Below are positions 30,360 to 37,886 of a stretch of DNA of 38,320 nucleotides, piece by piece. Position 1 is the stretch's first letter; each line of letters begins with the position of its first letter. Location of the stretch: the IMG/VR virus record IMGVR_UViG_3300029910_000060, positions 1 through 38,320 of that record; one strand, written 5' to 3'. The position numbers were made by a program, and so were the translations under genes. Under the pieces are notes generated by a model. The model saw only the letters and a program-made list of their open reading frames with translations, ran no database searches and had not been told where the DNA came from. The stretch comes from a virus.

Positions 30360-30539
30360 TTAGTGCAGTTGGGCGTAGCCGAGGATCAAGCCGGGGTTGG
30401 CGTCCAGTAGCGCATCGCGGTCAGTGAAGGCGCGGTCCACTGCCAGCTTGTCGGCCATGGCTTCGAGGCTTGGGGCTTTGTCCGAGCGGATGTAGCCGAC
30501 AGCGACATCACCAGGCGTGAGGATGACGTAGGTGATCAT
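30360..30539 (-). CDS. Small unknown protein
   Basis: The 59-residue protein has two short strands at the start (MITYVILTPGDVAVGYI) and a helical rest (SLEAMADKLAVDRAFTDRDALLDANPG). It looks like a small stable domain with no known family. ATG 30539 overlaps the preceding stop (ATGA). The gene ends at the bidirectional terminator. Confidence 0.6.
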   Translation of the reverse strand: MITYVILTPGDVAVGYIRSDKAPSLEAMADKLAVDRAFTDRDALLDANPGLILGYAQLH

Positions 30540-30688
30540 TGCAGCGTGATCCGGGAGTAATCGACGGTGCGCCGCAGGGCCCAGTGGCGAAGCGCCTCGG
30601 GCAGCCACATGTCGAAGCAGGCGGATTCGAGGTAGGCGTTGGCGAGCGGGGTGATGACTGTGTGCAGTCTGCTGCAAGTAGGGGTCAC
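30536..30688 (-). CDS. Small unknown protein, first gene of the leftward accessory module
   Basis: The 50-residue protein starts at GTG 30688 behind a good AAGGAGATCACA SD. It has two Cys, a moderately hydrophobic stretch (LHTVITPLANAYLESACF) and a basic Trp-rich part (WALRRTVDY). The stop is coupled to the next start. It is driven by one of the promoters with the shared box. Confidence 0.6.
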   Translation of the reverse strand: MTPTCSRLHTVITPLANAYLESACFDMWLPEALRHWALRRTVDYSRITLQ

Positions 30689-30712
30689 TGTGATCTCCTT
30701 GAAAGAGATTTG

Positions 30713-30740
30713 ACTATAGCAGTTGCAAAACGAAAAGCAA
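30713..30740 (-). promoter_or_regulatory. Sigma70-type promoter with shared phage box
   Basis: On the minus strand, -10 TATAGT (30718-30713) is preceded by the conserved TTTTGCAACTGC. The best -35 is TTGCTT (30740-30735) with a 16-base spacer. It lies 25 bases upstream of the GTG start of the 50-residue gene. Confidence 0.7.
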
Positions 30741-30820
30741 TTAGCGCGCTAACTAATCGCGCGCACGCTATTCGCGGAACGCCTTGTCACGCAAGCGTGA
30801 CTTAGGGTTTGCGATTTGAT

Positions 30821-31021
30821 TTATAGGGCGAAGCGAGCACCGATGCGCGCCTCGAAAACATCGATTGTGAACGGTCGTTCGTCAGCAGATTGAAAGCTAA
30901 ACTGTAATGATAACGTCAGCTTGCGAACAGGTATGAGCGCGCATAATTTGCGCATTCGGTTCACTACCTGCCTTTGAGCCTTACCCAGTAAGGCTTTGCG
31001 GGTTAGGGTAGTAGTTGACAT
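30821..31021 (-). CDS. Small basic protein, possibly leaderless
   Basis: The 66-residue protein from ATG 31021 is basic at the N-terminus (TLTRKALLGKAQRQVVNRMRKL) with a beta-rich second half (RKLTLSLQFSFQS through FTIDVFEARIGARF). No SD lies upstream, and a TTG five codons earlier gives a slightly longer frame. The promoter candidate TTGACT around 31054 and the inverted repeat 31028-31065 lie immediately upstream. A small DNA-binding regulator is possible but not shown. Confidence 0.45.
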   Translation of the reverse strand: MSTTTLTRKALLGKAQRQVVNRMRKLCALIPVRKLTLSLQFSFQSADERPFTIDVFEARIGARFAL

Positions 31022-31027
31022 AATGGA

Positions 31028-31065
31028 GATTATCAATCTAATTGCGCAGTCAACGATTGATTATC
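31028..31065. promoter_or_regulatory. Inverted repeat upstream of divergent genes, operator candidate
   Basis: GATTATCAATC (31028-31038) and GATTGATTATC (31055-31065) are inverted with one mismatch, separated by 16 bases including TTGCGC-like sequence and the TTGACT -35 of the leftward gene. The arrangement fits a dimeric repressor site between the leftward 30821 gene and the rightward terminase operon. Confidence 0.45.
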
Positions 31066-31207
31066 AGCCCGGATGAGAATGATTCTTAACTCTGGGCCCC
31101 GGCGAGGCGGGACGGCGGACGGTGGGAATTTTCGTACCCCCCATTCCCGATTCGCGAATCGAAAAAACACGCATGAGTTAAACTCGCGAAAAACCACGGG
31201 TTTGAAA

Positions 31208-33211
31208 ATGGCATCACTGACCAGCGCAGGCAATCTGCGCATCATCTCGGAAGACCGCGCGCTGGCAAGCGCCATGGTGTTCCCGCATCGCCACCCGCAA
31301 GCCTCACCCCCGGCGCACGTGGAGGTGATGGACTTGTGGCGCAGCCAGGACGAGTTCGTTCTGATCGAGATGTTCCGCGAAGGCGGCAAGTCCACCCTGT
31401 CCGAGGAATTCCTGCTGCTCGAAGCGTGCTTCCAGAATTTCGGTTATTGCATCATCCTGGGTGAGACGTACACGAAAGCCTGCCAGCGCCTGGAAGCGAT
31501 CAAGTTCGAGGCGTTGAAGAACATGAAGCTGCTCGCGCTTTTCGGCAAGTTGCGCGTGGCGGGCAACGTGTGGAACGAGAATCAGATCGAGCTAGCGAAT
31601 GGCGTCATGATCGAGGCGCACGGCTGGGAAGAGGAAATTCGCGGCTTCAAGTGGCACGACTTGCGTCCGGACCGTTGCTACCTGGACGACGTGGAGAACA
31701 AGGAGCGCGTGAAGGACAAGACGGCAGTGGACGCCTCGATGCGCAAGATTTATCTTGAGCTCATGCCCGCCATGGACAAGGAGAAGGGGAAGATCCGCGT
31801 GACGGGAACCCCCCTGGCCGAAGACTGCATGATTGTGCGCATGAGGGAAAACCCGGATTGGACCTCACGCAAGTACCCGATCTGCAATGGCGATATCGAT
31901 GACCCGAAGACGGCGGCGACCTGGCCCGAGCGCTACCCGATGGAGTGGATTCGCAAGAAGCGGGATCAAGCCGAGCGCGCGGGGCAGTTGCGCGGGTTTT
32001 TGCAGGAGTACATGCTGATGGCGATCGGCAGCACCGACAAACCGTTTGAAGAGAGGCACATCCATGAAACAGCGGTTGACCCTGCGCCGTGGCTTCCTAA
32101 GACTCTGGTGGTGGACCCTGCCCGTACTGCTAACGTGGCTAGTTCTGACCGGACGGGCAGAGTGGTTCTTTCTCGGCTCGCCACACGCATATTCGTGCAC
32201 GCCAGTTCCGGCGAGTTCTGGAAGCCCGACCAGATAATCGCGGATGCGTTCGATACGTCGGAACGGTTTGAGGGGGCGACGGTCGCCATCGAGAAGAACA
32301 GCCTGGACGAGTGGTTGCTCCAGCCGATGCGCGCGGAGATGTTGCGACGCGGAGAGAGTTTGCCGCTCAAGGCGCTTCAGGCACCGCAAGACCGGAGCAA
32401 GGAGCAGTTCATCATGGGGCTGCAACCTTTTTTCGAAGCGGGCGATATTGTGCTGGTGGGCGGACGCGGCGCGCATGCGCAGCTCGTCGCCGAGATCCAG
32501 AACTTCCCAAGCGGAAAGAGGGATATCTTGAACGCCTTGGCCTATGCGCAGCGAGTGTTTTCCGGGACGGTGGTCTATGAAGACTTCGGCGAAAAGAATC
32601 TCACAAGCGAGTACGAACCGAGTGCGCGAGACGCGCTTGCGATTTGCTTTAACGCCACTGGAAACGAAACTACTGCTGTGCTCCTGGCTGTGGAAGGCGA
32701 GCGCCTTGTGGCTGTCGCCGACTGGATTTCGCCTGTTTCCCCGGCGCAGGCTGTTCCAGACGTTATGCAACTTGTCCGCGCAGCGTTCCCGCGCGCTCGC
32801 GTCACAGCGTGGCTTCCGGCAGACGTGATGGACCAGCAGGACCGCCTGCCGTTGATGGCGGCGTTGCGCGCGGCGGGGTTGGCACCCATGCGCGGCGCGT
32901 ACGCCACGATGGCGCGCGGCACGCTTTCCCCGCTCATCCGCACCGAGATGAAGAACCGCCGGCTGTTCCTGGTCGATAGCAACGCCCGGCACACCATGAA
33001 CGCGATGGCCGGAGGCTATAACTTTCCAATCATGAAGAACGGCCAGCAGAACACGGAACCTGAGCGCGGGCCGCACCGCACCCTGGTCGAAGGGCTAGAG
33101 TGCGCCGCGTATGTGATTTGCTCCAACGCTGGCAATTCCTTGCCGGATGACTTACATTCTGGTACTAACGCCCAAGGGCAACCCTATTTCACCTCTCTCC
33201 CACGGAGATAA
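31208..33211 (+). CDS. terL: Terminase large subunit with long C-terminal extension
   Basis: The 667-residue protein is the DNA packaging motor. Its ATPase has a deviant Walker A REGGKS (58-62 region, after LIEMF), Walker B CYLDDVE (D160, D161) and VTGTP (coupling motif, 198-202). The RNase H-like nuclease has D303 (VVDPA), E362 (VAIEKNS) and D439 (KRDILNALAYA). Usual large terminases end near here. This one continues for about 215 residues containing a second region that looks like an RNase H-like fold (ALAICFNATGNETTAVLLAVEG). ATG 31208 is chosen because it gives a typical terminase start. Its SD is weak and the longer reading frame has no support. Confidence 0.85.
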   Translation: MASLTSAGNLRIISEDRALASAMVFPHRHPQASPPAHVEVMDLWRSQDEFVLIEMFREGGKSTLSEEFLLLEACFQNFGYCIILGETYTKACQRLEAIKFEALKNMKLLALFGKLRVAGNVWNENQIELANGVMIEAHGWEEEIRGFKWHDLRPDRCYLDDVENKERVKDKTAVDASMRKIYLELMPAMDKEKGKIRVTGTPLAEDCMIVRMRENPDWTSRKYPICNGDIDDPKTAATWPERYPMEWIRKKRDQAERAGQLRGFLQEYMLMAIGSTDKPFEERHIHETAVDPAPWLPKTLVVDPARTANVASSDRTGRVVLSRLATRIFVHASSGEFWKPDQIIADAFDTSERFEGATVAIEKNSLDEWLLQPMRAEMLRRGESLPLKALQAPQDRSKEQFIMGLQPFFEAGDIVLVGGRGAHAQLVAEIQNFPSGKRDILNALAYAQRVFSGTVVYEDFGEKNLTSEYEPSARDALAICFNATGNETTAVLLAVEGERLVAVADWISPVSPAQAVPDVMQLVRAAFPRARVTAWLPADVMDQQDRLPLMAALRAAGLAPMRGAYATMARGTLSPLIRTEMKNRRLFLVDSNARHTMNAMAGGYNFPIMKNGQQNTEPERGPHRTLVEGLECAAYVICSNAGNSLPDDLHSGTNAQGQPYFTSLPRR

Positions 33212-33214
33212 GTC

Positions 33215-33376
33215 ATGGCCGTCTCGCGCACGATTCACCCGAAAGCCCCTTCGCAAAAACCGACCGACTTCTACAAAGGCGTGCAGCAGGGCGGCGCGTA
33301 CGGCAAGCCGCAAAGCGTGCCTGAGAAGTTGCCTTCCGGCCCGATGCGCGAAGTGATGCGCAAGAAAGGTTTGTAA
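33215..33376 (+). CDS. Small basic protein 1 between terminase and portal
   Basis: The 53-residue protein is rich in Lys, Pro, Gly and Gln (MAVSRTIHPKAPSQK, then FYKGVQQGGAYGK) with no hydrophobic segment. GGAGATAAGTC precedes the ATG three bases after the terminase stop. Low complexity and high charge suggest a disordered nucleic-acid-binding or virion-assembly peptide. Family unknown. Confidence 0.6.
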   Translation: MAVSRTIHPKAPSQKPTDFYKGVQQGGAYGKPQSVPEKLPSGPMREVMRKKGL

Positions 33377-33378
33377 TC

Positions 33379-33525
33379 ATGGAAGGCAAGAAAGGCCGGA
33401 TGAACCGGGTTTATACGGCCCCCGGTAAGAAAGCCCCGGAAGCTGCGATCAAGAATGGCGGTAAGTCGAAAGACCCCGCCATGAAGGGTAGCAAGCCCCC
33501 GAAGACTCCACGCATGGGCGGTTGA
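33379..33525 (+). CDS. Small basic protein 2 between terminase and portal
   Basis: The 48-residue protein is extremely Lys/Gly/Pro-rich (MEGKKGRMNRVYTAPGKKAPE) with no predicted fold. It starts two bases after the preceding gene, with AAAGG as a possible SD. Composition resembles the gene before and after it, so the three look like variants of one theme. Confidence 0.55.
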   Translation: MEGKKGRMNRVYTAPGKKAPEAAIKNGGKSKDPAMKGSKPPKTPRMGG

Positions 33526-33526
33526 G

Positions 33527-33745
33527 ATGGCGACGAAGAAAGACAAAAAGGGCGAGAACGGGCGCAATTGGTCGGAATCTGTTGATCTGCGCTCGGGCAA
33601 CCCGTGGGGCGGCAAGAAGACGGATACCACCTACGGTCGCACGTCCAAGAAGCCGGAAGAGGACGACCGACCGGCACGCGTCGGTAAGGACCGGAACACC
33701 GGCACGACTGTCGCGAAGCGCCTGGCCGGTAAGGTTATCGGCTGA
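33527..33745 (+). CDS. Small basic protein 3 between terminase and portal
   Basis: The 72-residue protein is Lys/Arg/Gly/Thr/Asp-rich (MATKKDKKGENGRNW, NPWGGKKTDTTYGRT, VAKRLAGKVIG) and probably disordered. Its stop overlaps the next start (TGATG). Same class as the two preceding genes. Confidence 0.6.
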   Translation: MATKKDKKGENGRNWSESVDLRSGNPWGGKKTDTTYGRTSKKPEEDDRPARVGKDRNTGTTVAKRLAGKVIG

Positions 33746-33921
33746 TGGAAGCTAAAAAGGTCTGGCCAATCGCAGAACTTCGGGATAAGAGCGTCTTGGG
33801 GAGCGCGTTGCAGGACGAGCTGTACGATGTGATAACTAGTGAGAAGTTTGACAACATGTCAGTCTCGCAGACTATCGGCGTGCTTGAATTCCTGAAGTGG
33901 AACCTGATCAATGGCGCGTAA
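33745..33921 (+). CDS. Small unknown protein before portal
   Basis: The 58-residue protein is not basic. It looks folded and helical (ELRDKSVLGSALQDELYDVI, SVSQTIGVLEFLKWNL). It is coupled to the preceding stop and overlaps the portal start by 11 bases. Possible small helical adaptor or assembly factor; no family. Confidence 0.6.
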   Translation: MEAKKVWPIAELRDKSVLGSALQDELYDVITSEKFDNMSVSQTIGVLEFLKWNLINGA

Positions 33922-36091
33922 GAAAAAAGAAGACAAGAAACCCGACGAGCCCGTAATCGAGATAGTCGATTCACGGGCTATCGACGCTGAGAAGACAGGC
34001 GAAGAGCTAGAAAATTGGGCTGAAGATCAGACTTCGGACGCCTACCTTGAGGCAGCAAAGCTGTATCCCAAGATCCAGAAGTGCTACGAGAATAAGCAGC
34101 AGCAATCGGATTGGGTGGAAGAGTACTGGAACATCTACAATGCCCGACCCGACGAAAACCAGCAGTACACCGGCAACAGCCAGTGTTACATCCCCGCCGT
34201 GCGAGACGCCATCAACGCTCGCTGTAAGCGAACCCTCGCCACCCTCTTCCCCGCCAACTATAAGCACGTTGACGCCGTTGGCCCTGCGTCGGTTACGCCA
34301 TTCCCTACGCTTGCACTCCTTGAGCATTACATCCGGAAGACGAATCTGAAGGATATCGTCCGCGCCGATTTGCTCTCGGGCGACGTGACGGGCCAGTGGT
34401 GCTTGTACGTGGACTGGATGCGTACGACGCGCCGGATCACCGAGCTGGTCAAGAAACCGCCGATCTTGTCTGACGATGAGGCAGGCGTGGAGGCGGAAGA
34501 CGTAACGGTTGACGAAGAGTGGGACACGGAAGAGAAAGAGATTGTCGATGAGATGCCCGACATCTCACCGATGGCGGTTGACGATATCGCCGTCTACCCG
34601 CCGACCGTGAACGATATCGAACGCGCAACAGCCACCGCCGTGCGCTTGCGCTTGTCCAAGGAGTCCGTTCAGCAGTTCATCGACGAGGGTGTTTTCGTCG
34701 GTTGGAGCGCGAAGGAAGTCATGGACAATCTGAACGAGCCAGACGGCGGGCGTCAGAAACGCGTGCCGCAAAAACGCCGCACCGCTGATGCGGGCGTGCG
34801 CACCGAAGGCACCTATAAATACGCACTGGTCTACGAAGTACATGCAAATATCGAACTGGAAGAAGACAAAGGCAAAGAGCCTGTCTTCATCTACTACGCC
34901 GGTCCTGAAACGATTCTTGGCATTATCCGCAACCCATTTTGGACTAAGAAGCGCCCACTTATTTGCGCGCCAGTCGAACGCATCCAGGGGTCGTTTTACG
35001 GAATCTCGCGGGTAGAGCCGGTCAAGTACCTGCAATGGAATTTAAACGACTACTGGAACATGGGTCAGGACAGTGCGCAGTACGCGCTTCTGCCTATCGT
35101 CATGACTGATCCGCTCGCGAACCCCAATTACCAGAGCATGGTGATGGGGCTTGCCGCCGTGTGGCTGACGAATCCGCAGACCACGCAGTTCGCGCAGTTC
35201 CCGGCAATCTACAAAGACGCCGTAGGCTTGTGCAACGCGATCAAGTCGCAGATCCAGGAATCGATGGACGTGAACGATGCGATGCTCGGCAAGGCACCGC
35301 CGGGGCGTAAGAACCAGGCGCAAGCCGCCGCGCAAGCCCAGTCGCAAGAATCGAACATCATCGACCACGCCAAGCGGTACGAGGGCGTGATGCTCAATCC
35401 GCTACTTGAGCGCATGTTTGAGCTTGACCGCCAGTTCCGTACGAAAGAACTGACGGTCGTCACCATGGGTGAAGTCGGCGCACGCGCCAAGCAGGAAGAG
35501 ATTCCCGTGCAGGCGTTCAGCGAACGTTATTTCTTCCGGTGGTGCGGTACGGCCTACCAGACTGGCATGCAACGCATGCAGCAAATGATCTCGTGGATGA
35601 ACGTGTTGCGCGGCATTCCTCCGCAGCAGCTTGACGGACGCCGGCTTAACGTCGGCCCGATCCTGGAAATGGGCACCGAACAGATTTTCGGGCCTGAAGT
35701 CGCGCCGCGCATCCTGATTGACGAACGCAACCTGTTCCACGTCGATCCGGAAGACGAGAACCTGATGATGCATAACGGCATGCCTGCCGAGGTGCACCCG
35801 GCGGATGATGACCAGCGCCACTTGAAGACGCACATGCACGGCGCGCAAATGACGGGCGACCCGATCGGATTGTTTCGCGCGCACATTCAGGCGCACCAGC
35901 AAGCCATGCAGCAGAAGATGCAAAAGGCGCAAGGCGCGCAACCGGGTCAGCCCGGCGTACCGGGCGGCGGGCAACCCGGCGTAGCAGGAACACCGCGCCC
36001 CGGCGCACAACCCGGCCAGCCGCGTCCGCAGCAACCCCCCGGCGCAATACATCCTGACGCCATGGCCGACCCAGCGGCGGGGCCGCGATGA
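33911..36091 (+). CDS. Portal protein
   Basis: The 726-residue protein is large and helical with a Lys-rich start. It has an acidic hairpin region (about 190-220), a central alpha/beta core containing EVHANIELEE and VFIYYAGPETILGIIRNPFW, a long helix with QAQAAAQAQSQESNIIDHAKR, and a low-complexity Gln/Gly/Pro C-terminus (about 660-726). Size, position after terminase and before tail genes, and this core identify it as a portal of the large podoviral type. It forms the dodecameric ring through which DNA is packed. Stop overlaps the next start (ATGA). Confidence 0.8.
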   Translation: MARKKKEDKKPDEPVIEIVDSRAIDAEKTGEELENWAEDQTSDAYLEAAKLYPKIQKCYENKQQQSDWVEEYWNIYNARPDENQQYTGNSQCYIPAVRDAINARCKRTLATLFPANYKHVDAVGPASVTPFPTLALLEHYIRKTNLKDIVRADLLSGDVTGQWCLYVDWMRTTRRITELVKKPPILSDDEAGVEAEDVTVDEEWDTEEKEIVDEMPDISPMAVDDIAVYPPTVNDIERATATAVRLRLSKESVQQFIDEGVFVGWSAKEVMDNLNEPDGGRQKRVPQKRRTADAGVRTEGTYKYALVYEVHANIELEEDKGKEPVFIYYAGPETILGIIRNPFWTKKRPLICAPVERIQGSFYGISRVEPVKYLQWNLNDYWNMGQDSAQYALLPIVMTDPLANPNYQSMVMGLAAVWLTNPQTTQFAQFPAIYKDAVGLCNAIKSQIQESMDVNDAMLGKAPPGRKNQAQAAAQAQSQESNIIDHAKRYEGVMLNPLLERMFELDRQFRTKELTVVTMGEVGARAKQEEIPVQAFSERYFFRWCGTAYQTGMQRMQQMISWMNVLRGIPPQQLDGRRLNVGPILEMGTEQIFGPEVAPRILIDERNLFHVDPEDENLMMHNGMPAEVHPADDDQRHLKTHMHGAQMTGDPIGLFRAHIQAHQQAMQQKMQKAQGAQPGQPGVPGGGQPGVAGTPRPGAQPGQPRPQQPPGAIHPDAMADPAAGPR

Positions 36092-36435
36092 AGCCTTTCG
36101 TTGCGCGCTCCACCCCGTGGGGGACGATCCAGACCGGCGCACTGTTCGACCGCCTGACGCCGCTTGAGCAGCAAGCGGTAATCGCGCACGAAGAAGGGCA
36201 CATCAGGTTTCACCATGCGCGCACCCGCTTTCGGTGGATACTGACCGGGAAAGCGTTCTTCCAGGCAGAAAGGTTTTACGCGCTGTGCGAAGAGCAGGAG
36301 ATGGAAGCTGACCGGTACGCCGCTTGGCAAGGTCACGCAGCCGGCCTGATCACTTTCTTGTTTCGACAGGGCTTGCATGTAAAATCCGATGGGTACCCGA
36401 CGCACAAACAGCGCATAGAGGCTATCCATGGCTGA
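36088..36435 (+). CDS. Compact M48-like zinc metallopeptidase
   Basis: The 115-residue protein carries the zinc-binding HEEGH (34-38, AVIAHEEGHIRFHH) and a second motif QEMEADRYAAW (70-80) that supplies the third ligand Glu, as in gluzincins. It ends with GYPTHKQRIEAI, equivalent to the SHP..ERI segment of M48 proteases. Membrane segments of HtpX/Ste24 are absent. Coupled to the portal gene (ATGA) and overlapping the fibre gene, it may be a virion-maturation protease acting on capsid or portal (inference). A host-directed protease is an alternative. Confidence 0.75.
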   Translation: MKPFVARSTPWGTIQTGALFDRLTPLEQQAVIAHEEGHIRFHHARTRFRWILTGKAFFQAERFYALCEEQEMEADRYAAWQGHAAGLITFLFRQGLHVKSDGYPTHKQRIEAIHG

Positions 36436-37534
36436 TGAGTTTCAGATTATTCCGCGCCAGGTGCGCTCCGCCGGCACAGATGTTCCGCCCGAAGAAATTC
36501 AGGCAGCGCTTAACTCGCTCGCGCAGCAAGTGCAAATCGCACTGAACATTCTCGCTACGCAATCGGAAACACCAACCGGCCCCGCCGGCGGCGATCTGTC
36601 CGGCACCTATCCGAATCCGACGGTCGCGGCAGTGCATGCGACGAGCGGCACTGCATCGGGCGTCGCGATTATTGCAAGCACGGTGAACAGCACCCCCGTA
36701 GGTGCGACCACGCCGAGCACGGGCGCTTTCACGACGCTATCCGCGACGACCCCCTTACCGATTGCGTCGGGGGGAACCGGAGCCAATACCGCAGCGACTG
36801 CGCGCACGGCTCTTGGGCTCGGCACGATCGCCACACAGAACGCGAACAGCATAGCGGTCACCGGCGGCACAATCGACAACACGCCTATCGGGCAGACGAC
36901 CCCGGCGGCGGTGACCGCAACCACGCTCAACTCGACGGGCGGCGCGCTCAACGGCACCGTGGGTGCGGCTACGCCGAATACGGGCGCTTTCACTGCTTTG
37001 AGCAGCACTAGCGGCGCGCTCAACGGCACCGTGGGTGCGACTACGCCGAATACCGTTGCGGCGACGACGATCGTGGCTTCGAGCACGATCACGCCTTCGC
37101 AAACAGCGGGTATCGTCGGCACGACTACGGGTAACAACGCGAACGCGGGCAGCGTGGGCGAATTTATTTCAAGCAGTGTTTTGATCGGCGCCGCGGTACC
37201 GCTAACTTCGGGGACGCCTGCCAATATAACCAGTATTTCGCTTACAGCGGGCGATTGGGACGTGAGCGGAACGGTGGGGTCGACGTTAGGCGTCGCCACC
37301 AACACGACAGCTTACGTAGGGAGTGTGAGCACTACTTCAGCAACGCAAGCCGCTAATCAATCGCAATTTCTTTTATCAGCCGCTTTCAACGTCGGCGCAG
37401 GGCAGAACATCCCCACGGGGACTGCGCGCTTATCGCTTGCTACGACCACAACCGTATATCTCGTAACTACTGCCTTTTTCACCGGAGGTACGCTTTCGGC
37501 GTACGGTTACATATCGGGGCGCCGTCGCCGTTAA
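36428..37534 (+). CDS. Tail fibre-like / virion surface protein
   Basis: The 368-residue protein has an N-terminal helical segment (about 1-45), then a GGDLSGTYPNPTV motif common in fibre shafts. An SGGTGANTAATARTALGLG module (114-132) typical of tail fibre repeats follows, then NGTVGA-TPNTGAF repeats (about 172-210), and a C-terminal beta domain (about 235-365) ending with GRRRR. The layout suggests a trimeric shaft with a globular tip. It lies between the metallopeptidase and the capsid module. A head fibre is also possible, given the position before the capsid genes. GAGG SD, ATG within the preceding gene. Confidence 0.65.
   Translation: MADEFQIIPRQVRSAGTDVPPEEIQAALNSLAQQVQIALNILATQSETPTGPAGGDLSGTYPNPTVAAVHATSGTASGVAIIASTVNSTPVGATTPSTGAFTTLSATTPLPIASGGTGANTAATARTALGLGTIATQNANSIAVTGGTIDNTPIGQTTPAAVTATTLNSTGGALNGTVGAATPNTGAFTALSSTSGALNGTVGATTPNTVAATTIVASSTITPSQTAGIVGTTTGNNANAGSVGEFISSSVLIGAAVPLTSGTPANITSISLTAGDWDVSGTVGSTLGVATNTTAYVGSVSTTSATQAANQSQFLLSAAFNVGAGQNIPTGTARLSLATTTTVYLVTTAFFTGGTLSAYGYISGRRRR
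36940..37053 (+). repeat. Two 42-bp direct repeats in the fibre gene
   Basis: 36940-36981 and 37012-37053 match in 41 of 42 bases, offset by 72 bases (24 codons). They encode the GGALNGTVGA-TPNT shaft unit, so the gene may gain or lose shaft units by recombination. Confidence 0.85.
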
Positions 37535-37551
37535 TCATCAAGGAGAAAGTC

Positions 37552-37818
37552 ATGACCGTAACTGTCACCGGTAATCTTGTTAAAGCTACCCTCATCGGGG
37601 GCACTGCGAGCGGTCCTGTCAGTGTTCCGGGGCTCGAAGTGGGCGACGTAGTCTTTACAGGAGTGTTCACCGTCGGCACGACGACTACGCCGACCGACTG
37701 GCAGCCTTTCATCTCGTCCTACGAGAAGGTTATTTCCGTAGCAGATGAGTTCCAGCAGATCAACCCAGGCGATTTAAGCGTCCTCTCACTTACCCTTTAC
37801 CTGTTACGCGGGCTGTAA
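37552..37818 (+). CDS. Small beta-rich virion protein
   Basis: The 88-residue protein is made of Thr/Val/Gly-rich strands (MTVTVTGNLVKATLIGG, VVFTGVFTVGTTTTPT) and ends in a hydrophobic SLTLYLLRGL. A strong AAGGAG SD precedes the ATG. It is the last gene before the capsid-module promoter. A decoration or fibre-tip cofactor is possible; no family recognised. Confidence 0.6.
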   Translation: MTVTVTGNLVKATLIGGTASGPVSVPGLEVGDVVFTGVFTVGTTTTPTDWQPFISSYEKVISVADEFQQINPGDLSVLSLTLYLLRGL

Positions 37819-37830
37819 AAAGCGATTGCG

Positions 37831-37859
37831 TTGACAACTAGTAATAAACAGCATATAAC
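37831..37859 (+). promoter_or_regulatory. Near-consensus sigma70 promoter of the capsid module
   Basis: TTGACA (37831-37836), a 17-base spacer and TATAAC (37854-37859) lie 27 bases before the GTG at 37887. It would drive the head protein, scaffold-like and major capsid genes across the contig junction, giving high capsid-gene expression. No GCARYTGC box is present. Confidence 0.85.
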
Positions 37860-37886
37860 CGGCGAAAGCCTTTCTAGGAGCGTATC

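Noticed and set aside
31073-31207. Extended start for the large terminase
   Set aside because: The extra 45 residues are low in coding character, lie over operator-like repeats, and have no SD. The terminase-like sequence begins after 31208.
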